Shown: positions 27,738 through 38,047 of the stretch, piece by piece
Layout: each line of letters opens with the position of its first letter
Numbering within the stretch: the first letter of the stretch is position 1
From: Nannocystis sp.
GTDB lineage: Bacteria > Myxococcota_A > Polyangia > Nannocystales > Nannocystaceae
DNA: 64,000 nucleotides
NCBI RefSeq assembly: GCF_016714285.1
Contig: NZ_JADJNN010000016.1
Location: forward strand, 1-64,000
Direction of reading: 5' to 3'
Position numbers and translations under genes: made by a program
The notes under the pieces: model-generated
Told to the model about the DNA's origin: nothing
Databases searched by the model: none
The model's input: only the letters and a program-made list of their open reading frames with translations

Positions 27738-27968
27738 ATGAACACCGCAAGTATCGAATAGATCGTCGAAGAGTTCGAGACCCGCATGGCCCAGGAGGGA
27801 GTCTCGATCGTCGTGGTCACGGTCAGCGAGCGCCACACGGGGTTCTGGGTGGGTTGCCGCCCGGGCGCTTCGGAGACGGAGAACGTGATCTGCTCGCTGA
27901 TGGCGATCAAGCTGCAGGAGGGCATGGAGCACGTGGCCGACAAGCGGGAGCCATCGATGCTGAGCTGA
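27738..27968 (+). CDS. Small hypothetical protein with in-frame TAG at codon 8 (about 76 aa)
   Basis: From the ATG at 27738 (AAGGA and GGAG upstream) the frame reads MNTASIE, then TAG at 27759-27761. It continues without interruption as IVEEFETRMAQEGVSIVVVTVSE to a TGA at 27966-27968. The continuity of sensible protein on both sides suggests that TAG replaces a CAG (Gln) through one substitution, or that translation restarts at the ATG at 27786. The domain is a small alpha/beta fold (TVSERHTGFWVGCRPG). Family unknown. Confidence 0.6.
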
Positions 27969-28043
27969 GTTGCGCGGCAGTACGTCCAGCATGAAGCGAC
28001 AACCCACCCCGACGCCCCAAACGGGGCACTCAGAAGCAAGATC

Positions 28044-28589
28044 ATGAAACTCTCACCCGCAGAATACGAACGATACTACCAGGCCCTCGGCATCCACGAG
28101 AGCGACCTCCTGTCACCGCGGGATGTCGAACTGGCCGAGCTGCCGGCGGACGTTGTCTTGTCGGAGGCTGAGCGCCGCAGCGTGGGAGCCTTTCTCCCCG
28201 CGTGGAATCGGATGGACGCACGGATGAAGATCGACGCGGCCCAGGCGGCGGAGCGCCGCGTCCTCAAGAGCCGCGATCCCGACCACCTGAAGCGGCTGGA
28301 GGCATGGACCGCGTACCTACTCCTCGGCCGGGTCCGCGGCCGCGAGGAGCGGCGCGAGTTCATGGCGAAGGTCGCACGCGGTGATGCGGTCCTTCCCGCG
28401 CCGCAACCACGCAAGCGCGCCCGGCGTCCCCCTGCCGCCGCGCAGCCGAGTGTCCCGGACTTCCGCAATGAGATCGACGCGCGTCTGCGGGCCAGAGGCA
28501 TCACGGGCGTGATCCATGAGACGATCACTCAAACCACCGCTGATGGGGACACCCTGACCATTCACCACTTGCGTGCAAAGCGAGGCTGA
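28044..28589 (+). CDS. Hypothetical basic protein preceding the integrase (181 aa)
   Basis: The ATG at 28044 follows a short GCCCC-AAAC-GGGGC hairpin (28014-28027). Residues 1-110 are helical (SEAERRSVGAFLPAWNRMD). A basic linker, RKRARRPPAAAQPS, follows. The last 45 residues form a small compact domain (FRNEIDARLRARGITGVIHETI). Basic linker plus small helical domain would suit a DNA-binding or excisionase-like role beside an integrase. No HTH is certain. Confidence 0.7.
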   Translation: MKLSPAEYERYYQALGIHESDLLSPRDVELAELPADVVLSEAERRSVGAFLPAWNRMDARMKIDAAQAAERRVLKSRDPDHLKRLEAWTAYLLLGRVRGREERREFMAKVARGDAVLPAPQPRKRARRPPAAAQPSVPDFRNEIDARLRARGITGVIHETITQTTADGDTLTIHHLRAKRG

Positions 28590-28783
28590 CCTCGCGCGGC
28601 GTGAGGGTGGGCAGTGACCGGGGAGCGATGGGCGGCCTATGATGTGCTCTGGTCGCGGTCGTTGAGCAGGTGGGTCGAGCAGACGGGGAGGGGGAGGATC
28701 ATGGGAAGGGTTGTCACCGAGGCTGGGCCGAGCCGTGGGCACGACCGCGATCGAGTGGTCCAGTTCCCGGGGAGCGATGGATG

Positions 28784-28807
28784 GGCGCGTGCATCGGAGC
28801 ACGCGCC
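28784..28807 (+). promoter_or_regulatory. Perfect nine-base-pair hairpin abutting the integrase start codon
   Basis: GGCGCGTGC (28784-28792), loop ATCGGA, and GCACGCGCC (28799-28807) form a perfect stem whose last base touches the ATG at 28808. It occupies the ribosome-binding region and no Shine-Dalgarno sequence is otherwise present. It could repress integrase translation or be part of the recombination site. CGGGGAGCGATGG also occurs as a direct repeat around 28619 and 28768. Confidence 0.65.
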
Positions 28808-30023
28808 ATGATCACGAAGATCCTGCTTCGTCCATATCGCTATAAGCCGAACACCTGGGAGGCGGATGTCACCCTGCTGATTCAGGGCCAAGAGGTTCGC
28901 CGGCGATGGAAGTCGCCGATGCCCTCGCGTTCCGCGAGCGAGCGGTGGGCCCGCGAGAAGGCCCTCGGCTTCCTCGCCAACGGACCAAGGACCAGGCGGA
29001 CCGAGAAGCAGGAAAAGTCGCCGGGGCCCGAGAAGCCGGAGATCCCCACGTTCTCCAGGTTCGCGGAGCGCTGGATGGAGCAGTACGTCGTCGCCAATCG
29101 CCTGCGAGATTCCACCGCCGCCAACTATCGGCAGGACCTCGACGCGCACCTCCTCCCGCTCCTCGGCGACCTCCGGCTCGATCAGATCGATGTCGTGTCC
29201 GTGCAGCGGCTCAAGGCCGCCCGCGCCGACCGCCTCGCGGCCTCGACGATCAATAAGGTGCTGGCCCGCCTCAAGGCGATACTCCGCTCGGCGATGGAGT
29301 GGAGGATCATTTCGACGATGCCCCCGATTAAGCGGCTCAAGGAGCCCAAGCTCGAGAAGCCGCACTACAAGCAGGCCGACGACGAGAAGTTCCTCGCCGC
29401 AGCGCGCGAGGTGGACCTCAAGGTGTACACGGTCGTCCTGCTGGGCGACGACGCCGGGATGCGGCACGGCGAGATCATCGCCCTGCACAAGGGGGACATC
29501 CGGTTCGACGACGGCCCGACCGGGGCGATCGTCATCTCGAGGAGCTCCTACAACGGCAAGATCACCCCAACCAAGGGCAACCGGAGCCGGCGCGTCCCCG
29601 CTGACGCCACGCCTGCGCAAGGCCCTGCTCGAGTTCCTGCCCACCGTGGAGGGCGAGGTGGTGATCGTGTCCCAGCGGGGCGAGCCGATCCGCAGCTCGC
29701 AGCCGCTGCGCGCGTGGCTCCGCGAGCTGCAGGACGAGCTCGGGCTCAAGCGCGGGGTCCACATCCTGCGCCACACCTTCGCCACGCAGGCGCTGAACAA
29801 CGGCGCCTCGCTGAGGGATGTCCAGGCGCTCCTGGGCCACGCGAACATCGCCACGACCGAGAGGTACCTGCACACGGACGCTGCCAACCTGGACCAGGCC
29901 ATGGCCCGGGTCGCCCGCGGGCGCGGGGCCACGACCGACGACGATCACGCGGGCGCGGCAAACCAGGAGAAGCCACGGGAAAATAGGCCCGTCCGCCTGA
30001 AAACCGTTCCTGAGGCGGTGTAG
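28808..30023 (+). CDS. Tyrosine recombinase (integrase), one frameshift (about 405 aa)
   Basis: Phage-type site-specific recombinase. An arm-binding-like N-terminus (1-75) is followed by a core-binding SAM-like domain (TFSRFAERWMEQYVVANRLR) and a catalytic domain. The catalytic residues are Arg in DAGMRHGEI near 217, His-x-x-Arg-His in HILRHTFATQAL near 317, Gly-His in LLGHANIATTE, and the nucleophile Tyr in ERYLHT near 351. Frame changes in the C4 run at 29596-29599; removing one C joins SRRVP to LTPRLRKALLEFL. It is the last gene of the element, and its 3' end recurs at 46570-46743, suggesting that integration occurs at or near this end. Confidence 0.9.
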
Positions 30024-30045
30024 GCGGTCCGAATCGCCGTTTGAC
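30002..30045 (+). repeat. Candidate attachment-site repeat, copy 1
   Basis: These 44 bases span the end of the integrase gene and 22 bases beyond. They recur at 46722-46765 with two mismatches, and similarity ends abruptly after GTTTGAC. The core GGTCCGAATC resembles a tRNA T-loop (GGTTCGAATC), the usual target of tyrosine recombinases, but no complete tRNA is present here. Confidence 0.55.
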
Positions 30046-30380
30046 ACGTATACCGAGATCGATCCTGCTTCCGCACCCCGACCACAGGAGCGATCAGAGA
30101 AATTGCCTTCGCCCCCGGGTTTTGATCTCAGGGGTTTCACTCCTCGCCGCTCGCTTGCATGGTTGGCAACCTGCACGCACACCACATCACCAATATCTGC
30201 CCTCTAAACGGCGTTATTCTGTTTAGAAACCTTCGGTGACAGCTTTTAATTGTGCTCGAACCCGCCCCCAAGTAGCAACGAGATCCGCCCCTCTCCACGT
30301 CAGGTCATGCGCTTGACGCGCGCGGCAGTTGGATGTAGGAGAAGGATCATGGGTGTCGACATGCGGCGCACGAGGCATGG
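30024..30380. other. Intergenic region with AT-rich segment and inverted repeat
   Basis: This 357-base gap separates the integrase from the large operon. It starts with the candidate attachment repeat. At 30200-30260 it becomes AT-rich compared with the rest of the window. TCTAAAC (30203-30209) and GTTTAGA (30221-30227) form a perfect seven-base inverted repeat with an 11-base spacer, a likely operator or weak terminator. TTGACG at about 30313 could be a -35 element for the operon. A short leader frame starts at 30349. Confidence 0.55.
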
Positions 30381-30384
30381 ATGA
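30349..30384 (+). CDS. 11-residue leader peptide overlapping the first operon gene
   Basis: ATG at 30349 is preceded by AGGAGAAGG and ends in a TGA overlapping the ATG at 30381 by ATGA. The main gene itself has no Shine-Dalgarno sequence, so translation is probably coupled to this leader. Alternatively, a missed frameshift makes it the true N-terminus of the main protein. Confidence 0.4.
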   Translation: MGVDMRRTRHG

Positions 30385-32090
30385 CGGAGATTCGGCTGTT
30401 CGCCGTGATCGACGCGTTGGAGCGGCTCGGCTGCGTCACTCCGGTCCGCCCGGCGCGTGGCCAGCCACTAGAGGGCACGCTGCGCGAGGTCGTCCGGCTG
30501 CTCGATCCGCTGGTCCTGCAATTATTGATGGCCGGCTATTTCGTCGAGGAGATCGACCTGGCGACCAGCGAGGCCACCCGCGCGGAGATCGGCAGCGTTG
30601 ACATGCGCAGCGGGTCGGCCCTGCGCGGCTCGCCGCGCGGCTGGGATGCCCCCGCGAAGCGGGCGGCCGTCGCGCTGTGGGTCGTGCCGCAATATCCATG
30701 GACGCAGGCCGACGCCCTCGGATTGTCCTGTCAGGCCAGCCGCCTGCCCGCGGCTGCTGGTATCAAGATCACGTTTGATACTACCCGTCCCGGGTGGCTC
30801 GTGATCGATGTCGGCGACATGAAGGACGCCGCCGCGATGCTCGAGCCGCTGGCGGCCAGGCTGGCGGCGCTGCACGAACAGTTGCACGGCGCCTTGATAG
30901 CGTGGCAATCGGAGGTCAAACCCGGGGACGCGCCGCCATCATGCGGGTTGATGACCATCCTCGACCCTGACGAGTGGTGGCCAGTCGCCGTGCCGTGGAG
31001 CAGCATGCGCGTGGTCGACGATCGGAGCGGCCCGCTGGTGGACCTCGCCAGGTTGGTGCACGACCTGTGCGCCGAGCCCGGTGGACGCGCGGCGCTCCTG
31101 CTCGCGGAGACCGCCCCCGCGAGCGCTCCGACGCTGGGGCAGCGATGGGCGGAGCTGCGGCCCGACGACGACAATTTCTTCGCCGACCTCAAGGAGACTG
31201 TCGAGCAGCACTACGCGACGTTTCAAGCGGCGGACATCACGACCCCGCCGACGTTCAACGGCCTGGCGGCCGAACTCAGCAGCCTCCCGCTGACGATGGC
31301 GCTGTTCCTACTGCACGCGCTGTCGGTCCTCGACGCGTTCCGCGGCCAGGACGCCCTAACCGCCGAGCTGCGGACCACGCCGGACGACGAGGAGCGGCGC
31401 TACGACTATTTTCGTGCGCTGGTCCTCGAGCACATCCCGCCGCTGGTCGTGGACGCCTTCAAGGCCAAGAAGGTGCTCGCTGGTAAGATGATGTGCGCCG
31501 TGCCACCGATCGAATTTGACGAGGCCGAAGGAGCGATCAATATCGTAGGGATCCGATCCATGGCAGATTGGCGGCCGTTTCCCCCGAAGGTCGACTCATA
31601 CGACGATATGATCTGCGTGGTCTGGCGAGAGGGCGGCCGCAAGCACTGCCAGGGCTGGCGCGCGACGGTCGACCCCGGCATATTCGAGCCGACCGAGGAG
31701 TATAAGAACGTATCTCATGTCGAGAACGGACAGTGGCGCTATCGCCTTGGCAAGCACAAGGGCAGCTCCAAGATCGCATATCCCGCGGTCGTGCCTTACA
31801 AAGTCTGGTGGTGGTATGCACCGCCCGGCGCGGCGCGAAACGGCAAGTCTACGACCATGGAGGTCGATGGGGACGTCTCGGATGTCAAGATCCACGCGGG
31901 GTCCGCGAGTGATCATGTCGGCAAGACCTCCAGGGGGTGTCAGGTGTTCTACGGCGGTAACGGTGCTGCGGCGTGGACAGCCTTTATGGATATCGTCGAC
32001 CGTGCCATCAATAAAGACGACATTCCATACACTCTGATCGATTCGAGCATGCTGCCCGATCCCACCCCTCTGCGGGCCGGCGGAAAGTGA
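30381..32090 (+). CDS. Operon protein A: shared N-terminal domain plus YkuD-like-motif C-terminus (569 aa)
   Basis: Uncharacterised. Residues 1-300 align with protein B downstream: LLDPLVLQLLMAGYFVEEI versus SIDGLVVLLELAGYMIESA, and CGLMTILDPDEWW versus CGLLALLDPAGWR. The middle is helical. The C-terminal 170 residues are different and beta-rich, ending with KIHAGSASDHVGKTSRGCQVFYG. That His followed by S-x-G-C recalls the YkuD L,D-transpeptidase signature and related cell-wall domains. The family is not established. It begins a six-gene operon of giant proteins. Confidence 0.7.
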   Translation: MTEIRLFAVIDALERLGCVTPVRPARGQPLEGTLREVVRLLDPLVLQLLMAGYFVEEIDLATSEATRAEIGSVDMRSGSALRGSPRGWDAPAKRAAVALWVVPQYPWTQADALGLSCQASRLPAAAGIKITFDTTRPGWLVIDVGDMKDAAAMLEPLAARLAALHEQLHGALIAWQSEVKPGDAPPSCGLMTILDPDEWWPVAVPWSSMRVVDDRSGPLVDLARLVHDLCAEPGGRAALLLAETAPASAPTLGQRWAELRPDDDNFFADLKETVEQHYATFQAADITTPPTFNGLAAELSSLPLTMALFLLHALSVLDAFRGQDALTAELRTTPDDEERRYDYFRALVLEHIPPLVVDAFKAKKVLAGKMMCAVPPIEFDEAEGAINIVGIRSMADWRPFPPKVDSYDDMICVVWREGGRKHCQGWRATVDPGIFEPTEEYKNVSHVENGQWRYRLGKHKGSSKIAYPAVVPYKVWWWYAPPGAARNGKSTTMEVDGDVSDVKIHAGSASDHVGKTSRGCQVFYGGNGAAAWTAFMDIVDRAINKDDIPYTLIDSSMLPDPTPLRAGGK

Positions 32091-32100
32091 CCCTCCGCGC

Positions 32101-34601
32101 ATGACGATATTCCAGTCCGCCTCTCCGCTGATCGCCCGGCACCTGCGCGGCGCGGCGCTAACCGGCGCGACCGGCAGCTGGGGCGGCTCGTTGAGCTCGC
32201 GCGCGCAGGTCGAGGGCACGCTGTTGTCGATCGACGGCCTAGTCGTGCTGCTCGAGCTCGCCGGATACATGATCGAGTCCGCGGCCTTCGCGGTCGCCAG
32301 GACCAACGTGACCCACCAGAACGCGGACGCGATGGTCCTGCACCTGCCCGCATTGACGCTGTCGCGCGGGGTCGAGCACAGCTGGCCAGCGCTGCCGGAC
32401 AACGCGCCGCGCGGGCGCTTCGGCCTGTGGGTCCAGCCGCGTCAGGAGCGCCTGCCGGGCGAGCTGTGGCTCGATGGGTGTATGGTGGATCTCCGCCGGC
32501 AGCTAGCGAAGTTCGCGGACATCGGCGTTGGTATCGACTTCTCACCGACGACCGACGGGTGGCTCACCTTGCCCGTGACCCAGACGCACGGCTGGGTCAG
32601 CGGCTTCACCGATATCTGCGACAAGACCGTTGCGCTGATCAGCACGCTCCTCGGCGACTGCATCGCGGCGCTGGGCGACGGCGAGGCGCTGACGAAGCCG
32701 GGCTGCGGACTGCTGGCGCTGCTCGACCCCGCGGGCTGGCGATGCGGAGATCCGGCGCAACCGGCGACCTTGCGTGACTTCCCGCGCGCCGGCGACGGCT
32801 ACCAGCTGGCGACCGACGTGTTCGCCCAGTTCATGGACGACCCGGCCACTTTCTTGCTGCAAGAGGTCGCGGCCCCACTGCTGACGGCGGGCGAGCGCCT
32901 CGGCACCCTCGTTTCGATGGACAGCCCGACCGCGCGGTGGGCCGCACTGACCCAGGATATCGGTGGTATCGACGGCTCACCGGGCGGCATTGGCGAGATG
33001 CGGCCCGAGTTCGGCGACATCGTGAGCTGGACCCACATATTGCTGTGGGCCCATGAGCTGGGCGCGCTAGACGGGCTGTCGGCGATCGCCGCCGCCCAGT
33101 CGATCCTGCGCGGGCCGGTCAATCCTACGGAGATTACGTGCTGCGGCGCGGCGACAGCGATCGCCAGTCGCGCTGGGGCGGCCAGATCGCCGGCGCCAAC
33201 GATCCGGCCTGCCGCGGGCCAGTATGGGTTCGTTCGCCAATTGCAGATCGACCTGCAGGCAGTCGGGATCCGCCTCGCCGGCCCGCCCAACGGTGAGTTC
33301 GACGTATTGACCGAGATGGCGCTGCGAGAGTACGAGATCGCTGCGCGCTTCACCCACGCGGCGCGCCGGCGCGCCGACGCCGGCGCTGCCATCCTCCCAG
33401 AGGATACGCTCGAACAGGTGGAGATCCCGGTGCTGAGCCGTCTGGCTGGGCCGATCCTCGGGACGCTCGAGCCCGAGGTGGCCGTCGCGCTGCGCCAGTG
33501 GGTCGCCGCGGACTGGCGCCACCCGGTGGTGCTCTACGCGGTGCGGCGCGGACGCGTGACGCTGGTCAACCTGTGGCGCTGGGACGAGGTCAAGGCTGGA
33601 CGCGTGTGGGCCTGGGACTGCAGCGGTCAGTACAGCGTAAGCGTCGCCCACGAGCTGCCCTTTTTGTCGGTCACTGGAGCTCCAGCTATACTGGAGGCCC
33701 CGCGACAATAAAGGCTGACGTGGACAGTGGTGACTTGTGGGCGGAAGTAGCGCTCACGCCGGAGACCTTGGTCGGTCCGCGGATGGCACAAGTTCCGGCG
33801 GCCGCACGCGTGACCGACCCGACATGGTCGACTTATCGCGTCCTCGCGGCGGTCGGCGGCGTGGAGATGATAAATCAGTTCGATGCCCTCAATGCCTACG
33901 ACTACGGGGTCATCTCGCTCGGATTGTTCCATTGGATCCTCGGCGGCGGGAAGGGCAAGGGCGAACTCGGCGCTCTGCTCGCCCTGCTGCGCGCGCGCGA
34001 CCCCACAGCGTTCGAATCGGTCATGGGACGATTCGGCCTGCGACCGACCCGGCAATGGGGAGACCCCCTGATGTTCGACGAGGCGCTCGGCACTTACAAC
34101 TGTGAGCTGGAGATGCGCCGGGCCGACGGTCTGTGGGACGTCGTGAGTACCACCAAGAGCGCCGATGAGAAGCAGTGGTTTCGCGGGTGGTGCTGGTTCT
34201 ATCGGCTGCAAATGGCCTGTCGCACCAATGAGCCGCTGCGGCGGGTCATGTGGGAGATGGGACGCCTGCGGATACGCAACATTCTCGCCCTCCGCTGGCC
34301 AGACCAAGACGTGACATTCGCGCAGATCTTCACCTCGGAGCGACTCGTCGCCATGATTCTGCGCTGGCACGTTAATCGACCGGCGGACCTGCAAAACCCC
34401 GAATCTCGGCTGATCACCCGCGGTCTGCCGGCCGGGTCGCCTGCAAACTGGAGTGACGCCGAGGACGCGGTGCTGGAGGCCAACATCGTCGCCGCGAGCG
34501 AATCCTACGATCAACTCAAGACATCGATCGACGAGGTCCGCGACAACGAGACCCTCGCGCACGCTCACGAGAGCTTCTACCCGGACTGGTCGGGGCTGTA
34601 A
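32101..34601 (+). CDS. Operon protein B: shared N-terminal domain plus PG-binding-like and hydrolase-like C-terminus (about 833 aa)
   Basis: Residues 1-290 are the paralogue of protein A's N-terminus. From about 375, GFVRQLQIDLQAVGIRLAGP followed by GEFDVLTEMALREYE resembles a PG_binding_1 domain. Frame changes in the T5 run at 33661-33665; adding one T joins AHELPF to FVGHWSSSYTGG. The remaining 300 residues contain INQFDALNAYDYGVISLGLF and FRGWCWFYRLQMACR, somewhat like phage muramidase or transglycosylase folds that recognise cell wall. Assignment of the last domain is weak. It lies 10 bases after protein A. Confidence 0.65.
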
Positions 34602-34621
34602 TCCACACATCGGAGATATCC

Positions 34622-37600
34622 ATGCTCGCCGCCCTCGAAAAGCTAGTCTCTGTCCTTCGGGACATCCTGGCGCCTCTGCCGGCGGCGATCAAGGATCCGG
34701 CGCGCCTGCGCGCCTTCCTGCGCGCGCTCGGCTGGGACGCCGACCTCGACGCGGCGGCCATCGCAGCGTCGCCGCTGGGCGCCCTTGGGGCCGCCGCTGA
34801 GACCACGATGACCGTGTTGACGGCCGCCCGCACCGTGGCCAAGACCGGCAAGGCCGACCCGAAGACGATCGAGGCCGCCGTCGAGGCCGCGATCGATCTG
34901 TTCACTGCAATACGCGCGCTCGCGCACGGGGGCGGCGGGGCGGGTGTGCTCGCCAATCCGGCCTTCTACCGCGATCTGGCCGCACAGCTCGCTCAGCATC
35001 TAGTGCTGCGGTTCCTCGAGACCCAGCACCCGGCCGTGTTCGCGTCGCTGCGCCTGGTCGGGTTGATCGTCGTCGACGCCGCCGCCGAGGACCCCGGCGA
35101 TCCGCGTTACGCGGACGAGCAACGGCTCCCCCACCGCCGCTACCTACTCAACCTCGCCGGCATCGGCGGTCTGGTCGACGACCCACTGGCGCTGGTGCGC
35201 ACCGCCTGGATCCGCGATGCCCGCATCGACCCCACTATCATCGAGGTGCTGCTGCAGGTCTTGATGGCCCTAGGCGTGCGCGTGCGGTTCCCTCCGCTGC
35301 GACCGGCTTTCCTCGCCGAACACTACGGCATCGAGGTGCCCGAGCCCGAACCCGGTGAGGTCGAGGATGTCGTCGTGGCGACCCGCGAGCTGGTCGTGCC
35401 GTTTTATACCGGAACTAGCGCCGACGGCGAGGCATTCATCGACGTCGGTCTGTCGTTGTTCGCCGAGCCGGGCGGCGCGCTGATCGCCGCCAACTACGGC
35501 GAGGCCAGCATGATAGCCGACGTGCCGCTCGGGCGCGGCTGGACGCTGCAGCTCGGCTGGGCGATCGACGCCTCAGGCGCGCTGCAGCTGCGCATCGCGC
35601 CGACCGGGCTGAGCTTCGCGCAAACGCTGCCGACGTTGAGCCTGGGGGCCACGTTGGACGGCGCGCCGGACAAACCGTGGGTGTTCCTCGGGACCGCCGA
35701 CAAGCCTGCGCTGTGGTTGACCGGGTGGATGCTCGGCGCGCAGCTGAAGACCCACGGCAACGATCCAGAGGTTATCCTGCGGTTCGGCACACCGGACGGC
35801 GGCAAGCAGGGCGGTCTCGGGTTCCGCCTCGACACCACGGGCGCGGACGGCTTCCTCGCGGAGCTGTTCGCCAACGTCCAGCTATCGGCGGAGTTCGGGG
35901 TCGGGGTAACGTGGTCGTCGCGTACCGGGATGAACCTGCAGATGAGCGGCGGGTTCTCGATTTGTGTGGGTGATGGAGCGACGGCTCGGCCCGTTGGTCC
36001 TGCACACCGCGCGGCTCGGCCTCGGGGTCCATGACGCTGTGCTGCGCACCGACGTCGCGGTGGCCCTCAGCGCCGATGTCGGCCCGTTCTCGGCCACCGT
36101 CGAGGACATTGGCGTACGCCTCGACGTCGGCGCTGCCGATCCGGACGCGGCGACCCCGATGCGTGCCAAGCTCGGCTTCAAGGCGCCGAAGGGCATCGGC
36201 TTCGCGATCGACAGCGACACGGTCAAGGGCGGCGGGTTCCTCGAGCTCGACGTCGAGGCCGGGCGCTACGCCGGCGTGCTCGAGCTGGTCACGCCGTCGT
36301 TCGGCCTGACCGCGCTCGGCATCCTCAACACCAAGCTGCCCGGCGAGGCCCATGGGTGGTCGCTGTTCTTCGCGCTGACCGCGACCTTCAATCCGCCGAT
36401 CCAGCTCGGCTTCGGGTTTGTGCTGTCGGGCGTCGGGGGGCTGTTCGCCGTGAACCGCCGGCTCGACGAGCTAGCGATGCGCGACGCGGTCCGCGGCGGC
36501 AACCTCGACAGCGTCCTGTTCCCGACCGACGTCGTCGCCGAGGCGCCCCGGATCTTCGCCACCGTCGAGGCAATGTTCCCGATCGCAAAGGGCTCGTTCG
36601 TGTTCGGGCCGATGATCAAGATCGGCTGGGGCACCCCGCCGCTCGTCGAGGCGATGATCGGCGTGTTCGTCTCCCTGCCCAGGCCGCTGATCATCGCCCT
36701 GCTCGGCCGCGTCCGCTGCGCCCTGCCAACGCCCGAGAAGCCGGTCCTGATCCTCAACATGGACGTCGCCGGCTCGATCAATTTCGGCGCCGGCACCGTC
36801 GGCCTCGACGCCCAGATCCACGACTCTTCGCTGTTCGGCCTCGAGCTGACCGGCGCGATGGCATTCCGCGCCCGCTTCAAGGACCGCCCGGGCTTTCTTC
36901 TCAGCGTCGGTGGATTCCACCCGGCGTTCGTCCCCCCGGCGGACGTCGGCAAGCTCGCGCGCATGGGCATGAGCCTACGCCTCGGCAAGCAGGAGAACAT
37001 CCTCGTCACTCTCGGCTCGTACTTCGCGCTGACGTCGAACACGCTGCAATTCGGCGCCGCGATCGACGTCTCGGCCCGCGTCGGGCCGTTCAAGGTCGCC
37101 GGCGGCGCCTACTTCGACGCGCTGATCGTCTACAAGCCGTTCCACTTCACCGCCGGCATGGGCGCTTACTTCTCGGTCTCTTGGGGCGACTGGGACCTGC
37201 TGGCCGTGCGCGTCGCCCTCGTCCTCGACGGGCCCGGGCCGTGGCGCGCCCAGGGCGAGGCCACCTTCACGATCGCCGGCTTTGACAAGAGCTTCCACTT
37301 CGACGAGACCTTCGGCGACAAGATCGCCGCATCCAGCGAGCGCGCCCCGGTCGCCGCTCGCTCCGCGCTGCCCTCAAGGAGCCCGCCAACTGGAGCGCCG
37401 AGCCCGGCGGTTTCGCCTCGCTGCGCCTGCGCGACCTCCCGGCCAACGACGCCGGGCCCATCCTCGTTGCCCCCGACGCCCGCCTCGGCTTTCGCCAGCG
37501 TGTCGCCCCCCTCCGCGTCACCCTCGAGCAGATGGGGCCGCTCGAGCCCGCCGAGCCGGGGCCGTTCGACGTCGAGGTCCTCGAGGTCGCCGGCCGTGCC

Positions 37601-38047
37601 CCGGCCATCCAGACCCCGCTCGAAGAGCTGTTCGCGCCCGCCGCCTTCCTCGACCTCTCCGACGCGGAGAAGCTGTCCGCTCCGTCCTTCGAGCCCATGA
37701 CTGCCGGCGTCGTCTTCGGCAACGCCTGGGCCGCCCCCGTGGAGAAGTTTCGCTCCGTCGTCGACGAGAATTTGTTTGAGTCGATCGGTGGCCTTTGGCC
37801 CGCCAAGGACGCCGACAAGCCGAACCTCGAGGTCTCGCGGCACACCGCCATCGCCCGCCGTGGCGCAGATTCCTGGAAGCACAAGCCGACCGCTGTCGTG
37901 GTCGATCCGCCCGCGTTCGTACGCGCCGACGATGGCGCCCTTGCGCCGAACGACGCGAAGCTCCTTGCCTGGCACGAGGCCCGCACCCTGCGGACCTCCG
38001 GCCAGCGCATCCTTCCCGCCCACACCGCACGAAAGGTTGGTCGATGA
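34622..38047 (+). CDS. DUF6603-like giant protein (about 1141 aa), two frameshifts
   Basis: GGAG lies ahead of the ATG at 34622. The start (LEKLVSVLRDILAPLPAAIK) is helical. From about residue 200 the chain is a very long series of beta strands with recurring patterns such as PGFLLSVGGFHPAF, GVGGLFAVNRRLD and LTSNTLQFGAAIDVSARVG. I associate these with the DUF6603 family; this is from memory and unverified. The repeated amphipathic strands suggest a beta-solenoid or lipid-tube-like structure. Frames change in the T run at 35961-35963 and near 37367. It overlaps the next gene by ATGA. Confidence 0.65.

Noticed and set aside
30024..30045. tRNA gene at the candidate attachment site
   Set aside because: Only a T-loop-like GGTCCGAATC is present. 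No acceptor stem, anticodon arm or D-arm can be folded around it.
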